Shown one piece after another: positions 57,160 through 64,000 of a stretch of 64,000 bases of DNA; position 1 is the stretch's first letter, and each line of letters starts with the position of its first letter. The stretch is from Chryseobacterium paridis. Its GTDB lineage: Bacteria > Bacteroidota > Bacteroidia > Flavobacteriales > Weeksellaceae. Below the pieces are notes generated by a model that did no database searches, was not told where the DNA came from, and saw only the letters and a list, made by a program, of their open reading frames with translations. The stretch spans positions 142,100 through 206,099 of the forward strand of contig NZ_JAENHK010000005.1 of the NCBI RefSeq assembly GCF_016595215.1. The letters are read 5' to 3'. Made by a program: the position numbers and the translations under genes.

Positions 57160-59262
57160 TTACTCTCTATTTTTTACCAAGATCCAACTTGAGAATTTAA
57201 TAGCTGTATTCTTTTTATCATTTTCATTCCAGGTTACAGAATACCAATAGGTTCCTGTTGGTACTTTTTTACTTCCGTTTGTTGTACCATCCCATTTGTA
57301 ACCATTGGTTTTATCTGCCTGGTGGACTTTATTTCCATATCGATCAAAAATACTCAATATAAGATTCTGCTTATGGGCTAATGCTGAATAGTCAATCACA
57401 TCATTGATACCATCATTATTTGGTGTTATCACATTGACCAGATTTGGAACGACTACTGTAACATCAATAGGGTCACAATCATAAGCGTCCTTTACATAAA
57501 TTTGACTATCTCCCCTAGGAACATTATTAAAGACATTAGAATCCTGCCAATTGATATTGTCCAGTGAATATTTATACGGAGGAGTTCCTCCGTTAACCGT
57601 CACTGTAATAGTATTGGTTGCAATATCAATGTTGGATATTACAGGTTGCTCAGTAGGATACACTTTTACAGTTTGTGTTGTAACACATTCTCCTGTTTTC
57701 AATTTCACCCAATAGGTACCAACAGATACATTTGAAATTGCCTGAGTGGTTGCTCCTGTACTCCATAGATAAGAAACAAATCCAGGCCCTGCATCCAGTG
57801 TTGTTCTATCCTCCATACAAATGATCTTATCAACCAAAACCGCTGATTTTACCGGTGCTAATACAATTAAAGTAATTTTTGCTATACCATAACAGCCATT
57901 TGAATTGGTTACTCTAACATACACAACACCATTTGGAGCAATGTATGTGGTAGGAGTTGTAATTCCATTAGTCCCATTGACAGCATCTGTAAGAGAAGGA
58001 TAATATTTTTTTACCAGCCCCGTCGCAGTGCCTGTTACATTGGCTGCAGTAAGATCAAATGAAGCCGTTGATGGATTTATCTCAATAAAACAGGATCTCA
58101 AGATGGCATCATTTACAACCACAACAGGATGAAATTTAAGATAAATTGTCCCTGTCCCGATACAACCCAGTTGAGAAGTTATTTTCACATATACTGTGCC
58201 TTCTGCAGATACATAGGCTGTAGGATTCAAAATTTCATTTGTTCCCGCATTAAGGTCATTCATTGATGGATAATATTTCTTAATTGCAGTAGGATCACTG
58301 AATACAGCAGCTGTTGTCAGATCAAATGTTGCAGTTCCCGCGTTATTATTATTGCAGCCAAATAGGGAAACATTATTCCCTGATATATTTCCAAGCTTAA
58401 ATTTGAATTTACCAACCTGCCGACACGAGTTTATAGGATTAGTAGGGTTTGCAGGATCCTGATAGTGAATACTGTAATAGTATGTCGCAGTCGTACTAAC
58501 TGTAATTGGCGTTACAATAGGGCTGGCTCCGGAAAGAGCATCATTTTGTGTTGTATGATAACTTATCACAAAATTTGGATTTGCATTAAGAATACCTGCT
58601 GTTAAAGTACTGAAGTCGAAAACAGCCGGATCAACACATATAATCACTTCCCGTGGGTCAGCTGGGTTAGCTGCAGGAATTCCGGGAGGAATAAATGGGT
58701 GAGGCTGTATCGTCGGATCTGTAAACGGAGAAGCTAAAGTTGCTGTTCCTCCCCATGTCAAAGAAAAAGGAGCCATGGTGGTACTTGCCGGTCCAACCCA
58801 ATTGTCGATGTATATATAATACGTCTGCCCTGGTAAAACATCTAAATACTTACAATACGGAGTAAGTGAACCTCCGGGAGCATCTAAAATTGTGCTTGTC
58901 ATATTCAATCCCGTAGATGGGCCAGGCCCAATAACGGTTGCTGCATTACAGCGTATTGGTGCTCCCAAACTACCGCAAGCAACATTAGGACCATAAATAG
59001 CCCAATCATAATCTGCATCAGGGTCATTTGGAATAAGATCAAAAGTAAGCGTACCTCCAGTAGCAATAGTAATTTTATACCATATCGAATTGTGCTCACC
59101 AGTTATTAAACACCCGCCTAAATTTTCGTTAACAGCTCCAATTCCAGTAGGAGAATAAGTAATACTAGAATTTCCACAAACTGATAACGCAGATGAACAA
59201 TCTGCCTGGGAAAAGAAAATCTGGGCTACAAATAAAAAAACAATAAGTAGATTTTTCTTCAT
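57160..59262 (-). CDS. Secreted protein with type IX type B sorting domain
   Basis: 700 residues. A signal peptide (ends FFSQA) is followed by a beta-rich, Thr/Pro-rich region with repeated modules such as VYVKITSQLGCIGTG and VYVRVTNSNGCYGIA (about 100 residues apart) and PITVSTTATYYYSIHYQD. The last 85 or so residues form the gliding-motility-associated C-terminal domain (type B sorting), VITPNNDGINDVIDYS to IFDRYGNKVHQAD and GTYWYSVTW. It is therefore exported by the GldKLMN-dependent system in this window and attached to or released from the cell surface. No enzymatic domain is seen; a surface adhesin is likely. Confidence 0.93.
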   Translation of the reverse strand: MKKNLLIVFLFVAQIFFSQADCSSALSVCGNSSITYSPTGIGAVNENLGGCLITGEHNSIWYKITIATGGTLTFDLIPNDPDADYDWAIYGPNVACGSLGAPIRCNAATVIGPGPSTGLNMTSTILDAPGGSLTPYCKYLDVLPGQTYYIYIDNWVGPASTTMAPFSLTWGGTATLASPFTDPTIQPHPFIPPGIPAANPADPREVIICVDPAVFDFSTLTAGILNANPNFVISYHTTQNDALSGASPIVTPITVSTTATYYYSIHYQDPANPTNPINSCRQVGKFKFKLGNISGNNVSLFGCNNNNAGTATFDLTTAAVFSDPTAIKKYYPSMNDLNAGTNEILNPTAYVSAEGTVYVKITSQLGCIGTGTIYLKFHPVVVVNDAILRSCFIEINPSTASFDLTAANVTGTATGLVKKYYPSLTDAVNGTNGITTPTTYIAPNGVVYVRVTNSNGCYGIAKITLIVLAPVKSAVLVDKIICMEDRTTLDAGPGFVSYLWSTGATTQAISNVSVGTYWVKLKTGECVTTQTVKVYPTEQPVISNIDIATNTITVTVNGGTPPYKYSLDNINWQDSNVFNNVPRGDSQIYVKDAYDCDPIDVTVVVPNLVNVITPNNDGINDVIDYSALAHKQNLILSIFDRYGNKVHQADKTNGYKWDGTTNGSKKVPTGTYWYSVTWNENDKKNTAIKFSSWILVKNRE

Positions 59263-59424
59263 AAATACATGTTTTTGTTAGAAATTAATCAATAATTAAA
59301 TCAATACACAACACATATATCAAATATACTTATTATTTAGTTAAAAATAATAAAAATGTAAAAATTACAAATTACATTGAATTAAAAATAGAATTATATT
59401 AACTAAAACCAGTTATAGCGCTTA

Positions 59425-60222
59425 TTATTTTATACTAGTCATATTCCCGCAAAGATTTTCGAGATGGAAAATTTTATGAAAGGGACTTTTCACTTCATTC
59501 AGATGTTCTTTATCCTGGATAAAGGTGTATCTTGATGCGATAGAATTCATATCTGAAACAATGACTAGCCAGCACTCATCCACAGAGGTATCATAGTATG
59601 GGAATTTTTCATTTTTCTTTTCAATCAATTCCAATATTTTATCTGAGCAAAGCTCATCAAACAAGTTCATGCTATATTCATGTGTAATGAAAACATTTCT
59701 GCGGTGAAATGATTTCCTTAGTCTTTTCACACAACCGACAGGTTTACCTTTTTTGATGCTTTTATATATCGAAATAATACTATCTTGCTGTTCTTCTAAG
59801 GTATCAAATTTGAAATCTGAGTGAAATTCTAAAAAATAAACACCACGATGTTTCGTAGTGTCTTCTTGTTCTAATAATATTTCAGCCTGACGGAAAATCT
59901 TGTTTAAATTACTTTCAATCTTTTTCATTTCTAAATGATTGATTACCTCAGTAAGCTCGATTCCAATCTTTTTGTCGTTTAAATTAGCGATAAAGTCAGG
60001 ACTCTCACAGGTAAGGTTTTCAAATTTAACATCGGGGAAGTGATGCATAAACGAATTTAGCAGTAAAATCTCAGATTTCTTCTTGTACTTCTCTCTGTCA
60101 TGAAGCTGGGATTCATCTATTTTACGATGATATTTCTCTATCGGCTTTTTTTTCAAATGTCGATTCAGGTAATATAAGCTTAGATTTTTGATTAAATCTT
60201 CATCTGAAAATACCTTTTTCAT
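59425..60222 (-). CDS. Protein with PD-(D/E)XK-like nuclease signature, function unknown
   Basis: 265 residues, cytoplasmic, Lys/Glu-rich. Residues 60-93 read like a nuclease core: HHFPDVKFENLTCESPDFIANLNDKKIGIELTEV-type sequence with D76 in SPDF and E89-x-T91 in IGIELTEV, where the usual final Lys is Thr. A helical domain follows (about 95-160), then Lys/Arg-rich sequence (GKPVGCVKRLRKSFHRRN) and a Trp-containing end (DECWLVIVSDMNS). I know similar orphan proteins only as hypothetical. It stands alone between the type B protein and the phosphorylase-like gene. Confidence 0.6.
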   Translation of the reverse strand: MKKVFSDEDLIKNLSLYYLNRHLKKKPIEKYHRKIDESQLHDREKYKKKSEILLLNSFMHHFPDVKFENLTCESPDFIANLNDKKIGIELTEVINHLEMKKIESNLNKIFRQAEILLEQEDTTKHRGVYFLEFHSDFKFDTLEEQQDSIISIYKSIKKGKPVGCVKRLRKSFHRRNVFITHEYSMNLFDELCSDKILELIEKKNEKFPYYDTSVDECWLVIVSDMNSIASRYTFIQDKEHLNEVKSPFHKIFHLENLCGNMTSIK

Positions 60223-60421
60223 TTCTGCCTTTTTATTACGGTTAATAAAATATGGAACCTAAAGTTTCATCTGAGAAGTTTTTGATTATCAAAAAATTAC
60301 ACTTAAAGGTAAGTAAAAAAACTATTCAACATATACTTTTAAAAATAAATTGTCAAATAATTAACGTATAGTTTATTTTCATAATCAATACCTTTGACTT
60401 TTTAATACAAAACTGTCATAC

Positions 60422-62080
60422 ATGGATTTTAAAAACTTTAAAATACCTTTTAACATCAACCCACAATATTCTAAAAAAGTTGCCTATTTCTCAATGGAAT
60501 TTGCCATAGAGCAAGTTTTGAAAATATACTCCGGAGGCCTGGGATTTTTAGCAGGCTCCCACATGAGAAGCGCTTATAACCTAAAACAGGATTTTATAGG
60601 AATAGGTATCCTATGGAAATTCGGATATTATGATCAGGCCAGAAATCATGACCAAACCCTTCAACCGGTCTGGACAAAAAAGATGTATAGCTTTCTTGAG
60701 GATACAGGAATAAAATTTCAAATTGAGATTCATAGTGCACCGGTTTGGGTCAAAGTATGGTATCTGGATCCTGAAATATTCAATACCGCTCCTATGTTTT
60801 TTCTATCCACAGACGTTCCGGAAAATGATCATGTTTCAAAAACGATCTGCCACAAATTATATGACGCTAACGAATCTACAAAGCTTGCACAATATATTTT
60901 ATTAGGAAAAGGAGGAGCCCAACTGCTGGATGAAATGAATATTGAAAGGGATGTTTATCACCTGAACGAAGCACACGCATTGCCTGCCGCATTCCATTTA
61001 TTAAGAAAATACAATGGAGATCTAAATAAAGTAAAGGAAAAGTTATTCTTCACCACACACACGCCTGAAGAAGCTGGTAATGAAAAACACAACTTGAAAT
61101 TATGTTATGATATGTCCTATTTTTCAGGTTTCAGCATGCAGGAAGCAAAAAGTATTGAGGGTTCAGATGATGACCGTTTTAACCACTCACTCTGTGCTTT
61201 AAAAATGGCTAAAGTGGCTAATGGAGTTTCTCAACTTCATGGTGTAGTGTCACGAGCAATGTGGAGTAAGTATCCTGGAATTTGTGAAATCAAATCAATT
61301 ACTAATGCTCAGGAATTTAAATATTGGGCAGATAAGAGACTTTATAACTCTAAAGATGACAATGATGAAACGGTGTTTGACTATCGTAAAAAATATTTAA
61401 AGAAAAGGCTTTTCAGGATTGTTGCTGATCAAACGGGAAATTTATTTAATCCGAATGTATTTACAATTGTCTGGGCAAGAAGATTTGCAGGTTACAAACG
61501 TGCCGATTTACTTTTACATGATAAGGAAAGGTTTTACAGATTATTAAACAACCCCAAATATCCTGTTCAAATTATCTGGGCAGGAAAACCATATCCAATG
61601 GATTATTCTGCAATATCCACTTTCAACACATTAGTAGAAGAAAGTAAAAATCATAAGAACATGGCAGTTTTAACGGGTTATGAGCTTTCGTTAAGTAAAT
61701 CACTAAAACAAGGATCTGATCTCTGGTTGAATAATCCAAGAGTACCGAGAGAAGCTTCCGGAACCTCAGGAATGACAGCAGCTATGAATGGCTCAGTAAA
61801 TCTTTCCACCGATGATGGATGGATCCCTGAATTTGCAAAACATGGAGAGAATTCTTTTGTAGTTCCAAAGATAGACTACATGAATATGAGTGTTTATGAG
61901 CAGGATAATTATGATTTAAATAAATTATATGAAGTCCTTGAAAATGAAATCCTTCCAACCTATTACGACAATGCAAATGCCTGGAGAAAAATCCAGTACA
62001 ATGCTATGGATGATGTCAAAGACCAATTCAACAGTGATAGAATGGCTGATGAATATTATAAAGTTCTTTATAACTATTGA
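60422..62080 (+). CDS. Alpha-glucan-phosphorylase-family protein (GT35-like)
   Basis: 552 residues, the short phosphorylase type. Recognisable features are AYFSMEFAIEQVLKIYSGGLG, GIGILWKFGYYDQ, DVYHLNEAHALPAAFHLLRK, TTHTPEEAGNEKH, WARRFAGYKRADLLL and IWAGKPYPMD. The C-terminal motif EASGTSGMTAAMNGSVNLST carries Thr452 where phosphorylases have the pyridoxal-phosphate lysine (usual form GTSGMKAALNG). It may therefore lack phosphorolytic activity, or act as another retaining transferase on glycogen. It stands alone, not in a glg operon. Confidence 0.85.
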   Translation: MDFKNFKIPFNINPQYSKKVAYFSMEFAIEQVLKIYSGGLGFLAGSHMRSAYNLKQDFIGIGILWKFGYYDQARNHDQTLQPVWTKKMYSFLEDTGIKFQIEIHSAPVWVKVWYLDPEIFNTAPMFFLSTDVPENDHVSKTICHKLYDANESTKLAQYILLGKGGAQLLDEMNIERDVYHLNEAHALPAAFHLLRKYNGDLNKVKEKLFFTTHTPEEAGNEKHNLKLCYDMSYFSGFSMQEAKSIEGSDDDRFNHSLCALKMAKVANGVSQLHGVVSRAMWSKYPGICEIKSITNAQEFKYWADKRLYNSKDDNDETVFDYRKKYLKKRLFRIVADQTGNLFNPNVFTIVWARRFAGYKRADLLLHDKERFYRLLNNPKYPVQIIWAGKPYPMDYSAISTFNTLVEESKNHKNMAVLTGYELSLSKSLKQGSDLWLNNPRVPREASGTSGMTAAMNGSVNLSTDDGWIPEFAKHGENSFVVPKIDYMNMSVYEQDNYDLNKLYEVLENEILPTYYDNANAWRKIQYNAMDDVKDQFNSDRMADEYYKVLYNY

Positions 62081-62090
62081 GGGGGAGAAT

Positions 62091-62130
62091 TGTGAAACTG
62101 TGAAATTGTAAAATTGTAAAATTGCAAATG
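62091..62130. repeat. Degenerate 8-bp tandem repeat
   Basis: Units TGTGAAAC, TGTGAAAT, TGTAAAAT, TGTAAAAT and TGCAAATG in tandem, eleven bases after the phosphorylase-like gene. Confidence 0.8.
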
Positions 62131-62232
62131 GGCTAAATAGCAGAAAGGCTTACAAGATTTCAAATTGTAAAAAGACAAAAATAATTAGTAATAACAAAAT
62201 CAAGAAGCGATTTTACCGTTTCGCGATTTTGC

Positions 62233-62276
62233 TTTACATAAAATTCCGGTGAAATTTCACCGGAATTTTATGTAAA
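62233..62276. repeat. Perfect 44-base palindrome, probable terminator
   Basis: Two 22-base arms with no spacer (outer end TTTACATAAAATTCC, inner end GGTGAAA, then its exact complement). It begins directly after the stop codon of the DUF6496 gene. It can serve both the phosphorylase-like gene and the minus-strand gene, though it lacks a plain T-run. Confidence 0.85.
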
Positions 62277-62462
62277 CTAATCTTTTTTCTTTTTAGGAAC
62301 TTTTAAGCCTTTTTCTCGGGCTTCAGAAATTCCTATAGCAACAGCCTGTTTTTGACTTGTCACTTTCTTTCCAGAAGAGGATTTCAATTTACCCTCTTTG
62401 AATTCGTGCATTACCTTTCCAACTTTGTCCTGAGCTTTGTCTGAATATTTTGTTTTGCTCAT
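62277..62462 (-). CDS. DUF6496-family small basic protein
   Basis: 61 residues, strongly basic, cytoplasmic. MSKTKYSDKAQDKVGKVMHE opens the protein and KVTSQKQAVAIGISEAREKGLK with a Lys-rich end closes it. The family is known only by its number, DUF6496, and is common in Bacteroidota and other phyla. The Lys-rich small size suggests nucleic-acid contact, which is not shown. It starts ten bases after the neighbouring gene (62473-62946) ends, on the same strand, so the two form a likely operon. A perfect 44-base palindrome follows the stop. Confidence 0.82.
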   Translation of the reverse strand: MSKTKYSDKAQDKVGKVMHEFKEGKLKSSSGKKVTSQKQAVAIGISEAREKGLKVPKKKKD

Positions 62463-62472
62463 GATATTTTTT

Positions 62473-62946
62473 TTAAGATTTTGGTAGGGAAACCCCTAAT
62501 TCGTAAACTTTAGCATGTTTTAAATACTTTGAACGCTCTCTGGAAGTAACCGACTCTAAACGATCATTTTTGATCACAATAATCGGATCTTCTGTATTTT
62601 CGATTTCAAAATTAGCGAAATACCTTTCTTCCGGGCTTGCTTTATCATTGGAAGCCTTTATTTTCTGTAATTCGTTAGCATATTTTTTAAATCCCGGATC
62701 TGAAGAATGGATAAATTTATATTCATCTCCTGCATCCACATAATAATGAAGTTTTTTTTCTATTAAACCTGCTTCATCTGTAATCTGAGGATTATCATTT
62801 CCATCCTTAAAACTTACTTCTACCAAAGTTCCTCCTTTTTTTTGAGCACATCCTTCAGCATCTTTAAAACTTGAAAACCCTGTATAAACAATTTGATCAT
62901 TTAAAACGTATCGGTTTAATTTCTGATTGAATGCATTCGTTTCCAT
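62473..62946 (-). CDS. Protein of unknown function
   Basis: 157 residues, cytoplasmic, acidic-basic mixed, with no signal peptide or membrane segment. The start (METNAFNQKLNRYVLND) and GCAQKKGGTLVEVSFKDGNDN are distinctive, but I recognise no family. The C-terminal part FEIENTEDPIIVIKNDRLESVTSRERSKYLK looks like strand-helix pairs. It is co-transcribed with DUF6496. No known partner gives a hint. Confidence 0.7.
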   Translation of the reverse strand: METNAFNQKLNRYVLNDQIVYTGFSSFKDAEGCAQKKGGTLVEVSFKDGNDNPQITDEAGLIEKKLHYYVDAGDEYKFIHSSDPGFKKYANELQKIKASNDKASPEERYFANFEIENTEDPIIVIKNDRLESVTSRERSKYLKHAKVYELGVSLPKS

Positions 62947-63075
62947 AATTATTATTTTAGCTTGATTTATAATTATATATTCAATTTTTTTGCCAAATCG
63001 ATTTTTTTTAAAAAAATCACAATTAAATGATTTTTTTTGCTATTTTGGATCTTACAATCAAAATTTATAATTACT

Positions 63076-63285
63076 ATGAAGAATTTAAAGAAAATAACAA
63101 GAGAACACCTCAAGCAGGTACAAGGAGGAGTTCGTCCGGGAATGAGAAAATGTATAGATGAGGTTACTTGTACACTCAAAATATTTTGGATCGGAGGCGG
63201 AGTCGACAGTCCATGTACTTCAACTTTTCCCACATGTGCTCCAGAAGGATATGAACCTCCAATAGACGAACCAACCCAAGCATAA
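63076..63285 (+). CDS. Double-glycine-leader peptide (bacteriocin-like precursor)
   Basis: 69 residues. The leader MKNLKKITREHLKQVQGG ends in a double glycine and fits the Bacteroidota GG-leader peptides cleaved and exported by peptidase-containing ABC transporters. The mature part would be 51 residues with four cysteines (positions 8, 14, 29 and 36 after the GG), a Trp-Ile-Gly-Gly-Gly segment and a Pro/Glu-rich tail. No modifying enzyme or transporter gene is in the window, so these would have to act from elsewhere. The ATG at 63076 is chosen because the leader begins there. A long, perfect terminator follows. Confidence 0.75.
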   Translation: MKNLKKITREHLKQVQGGVRPGMRKCIDEVTCTLKIFWIGGGVDSPCTSTFPTCAPEGYEPPIDEPTQA

Positions 63286-63326
63286 TAAAACAAAAACCAG
63301 AACTTAAAGTTCTGGTTTTTGTTTTA
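63286..63326 (+). terminator. Strong terminator of the GG-leader peptide gene
   Basis: Perfect 20-base inverted repeat (outer AAAACAAAAACC, inner CCAGAACTT) around one base, ending in TTTTTGTTTT. It begins at the stop of the peptide gene. Confidence 0.92.
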
Positions 63327-63350
63327 TACGGTTATATGCCTAAGAATTAT

Positions 63351-63358
63351 TAAATTTG
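63351..63358 (+). promoter_or_regulatory. -7 promoter element of the DPP-IV gene
   Basis: TAAATTTG fits TAnnTTTG, 18 bases before the ATG at 63377, with a leader of about 12 bases. Confidence 0.6.
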
Positions 63359-63376
63359 AAATCTTTAAAATTTAAA

Positions 63377-64000
63377 ATGAAAAAAATCCTATTAACTCTT
63401 AGTGCTGTGGTAGTATTCCATAATCTATCCGCACAGGAAATCACATTAGATAAAATATATTCAGGATATTACCGTGGAAAAGGCATTGCCGGAATTACTT
63501 CCATGAAAAACGGAGAAAACTACCTTGTTATCGAACAAGGTGGAATTGCAAAATATTCTTACAAAACTTCTCAAAAAGAAGGAAATATCGTAGATGGTAA
63601 TTACTTAAGCTATGAATTTTCAGATGATGAATCAAAAATTCTTTTGTTAAAAGGAAGCCAACCTATTTACAGGCATTCATTTTTAGGGAACTTTGATGTT
63701 AAAGATTTAAAATCAGGAAAGGTGATCAGCTTAAATGATGGTAAGACAGTTCAGGAACCAAGATTCTCGCCGGACGCCACTAAAGTAGCATTCATTGCTG
63801 AAAACAATTTATTCTTTCAGGATTTAACGTCTGGAAAGATTACTCAGATTACTTCAGATGGGAAGAAAAATTCCATTATTAATGGATTGGCAGATTGGGT
63901 GTATGAAGAGGAATTCGGACATGCAAGACAATTTGAGTGGACTAAAAATTCAGATGCTATCGTATTTGTAAAATCGGATGAAAGCCAGGTTCCGGAAATA
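63377..64000 (+). CDS. Dipeptidyl peptidase IV (S9B), 5' part only
   Basis: The gene runs off the right edge; 208 codons are visible. A signal peptide (ends NLSAQ) precedes the beta-propeller domain with SGYYRGKGIAGITSM, LLKGSQPIYRHS and VQEPRFSPDATKVAF. The double-Glu motif of DPP-IV enzymes appears at DWVYEEEFGHARQFEW, the pair that binds the substrate N-terminus. The catalytic Ser-Asp-His domain lies beyond the window. It would remove N-terminal X-Pro dipeptides from peptides in the periplasm or on the surface. Confidence 0.9.
   Translation, partial: MKKILLTLSAVVVFHNLSAQEITLDKIYSGYYRGKGIAGITSMKNGENYLVIEQGGIAKYSYKTSQKEGNIVDGNYLSYEFSDDESKILLLKGSQPIYRHSFLGNFDVKDLKSGKVISLNDGKTVQEPRFSPDATKVAFIAENNLFFQDLTSGKITQITSDGKKNSIINGLADWVYEEEFGHARQFEWTKNSDAIVFVKSDESQVPEI

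Noticed and set aside
1..64000. CRISPR array or insertion sequences
   Set aside because: No regularly spaced direct repeats of 25-40 bases and no transposase-like reading frame were seen anywhere in the window.

Overview
The window reads as chromosome of a flavobacterium of the Weeksellaceae, most like Chryseobacterium. The reasons are a low-G+C genome, a complete gldK-gldL-gldM-gldN cluster of the type IX secretion/gliding apparatus, a type B sorting-domain protein, many promoters of the Bacteroidota form TTTG-N19-TAnnTTTG, almost no Shine-Dalgarno sequences, and house-keeping genes typical of that group. Species assignment is inference; no rRNA is present.

Layout. 1-14.6 kb is mostly core: transketolase C-terminal subunit, a TetR/DUF1348 pair, an Lrp/AsnC regulator, a very large TamB-like protein divergent from tsaD, a four-helix-bundle (S23-type) gene boxed by inverted repeats, rsmE, a pair of membrane proteins, trmH, type I asparaginase, and tRNA-Ser(GGA) with a textbook promoter. 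From the 3' side of that tRNA to about 22.5 kb lies an accessory block, visibly richer in A+T. It holds a two-gene HEPN + PD-(D/E)XK nuclease module (15.0-17.3 kb), a strong candidate for an uncharacterised defence system, followed by a five-gene run (17.5-22.2 kb). That run has two paralogous secreted transglutaminase-like proteins, a secreted stand-alone RHS-core protein with a JAB-like C-terminal domain, and two lipoproteins that could be immunity factors.

22.7-31.5 kb carries surface and catabolic genes: a 22-residue-repeat secreted protein, an adhesin-like protein, a GH88/DUF4861 sugar-degradation pair, an M20 peptidase and a TPR-AraC membrane regulator beside a small lipoprotein. 31.7-37.5 kb is an RND efflux operon (membrane fusion protein, AcrB-type pump, outer-membrane factor). 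38.4-40.7 kb has small lipoproteins, a SemiSWEET and an FAD oxidoreductase. 40.7-49.8 kb, all on the minus strand, runs from a half-size glycogen-synthase-like protein through a DUF4270 lipoprotein and glmS to gldKLMN.

50-64 kb has panC, a tRNA-Lys/tRNA-Leu/tRNA-Lys array, aroK, an S4-domain protein, an FKBP-like lipoprotein, an FMN glutamate-synthase-family enzyme, mtaB, a DinB-like protein, a type B secreted protein, a solitary PD-(D/E)XK-like protein, an alpha-glucan-phosphorylase-family protein without the expected PLP lysine, DUF6496, a double-glycine-leader peptide, and the 5' part of a DPP-IV peptidase gene.

All function calls rest on reading motifs and gene order by eye; no database search was run. 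The features most worth following up are the HEPN/nuclease pair, the transglutaminase-like/RHS-JAB cluster, the inverted-repeat-bounded S23 gene, and the divergent tsaD/tamB starts with a promoter inside coding sequence.
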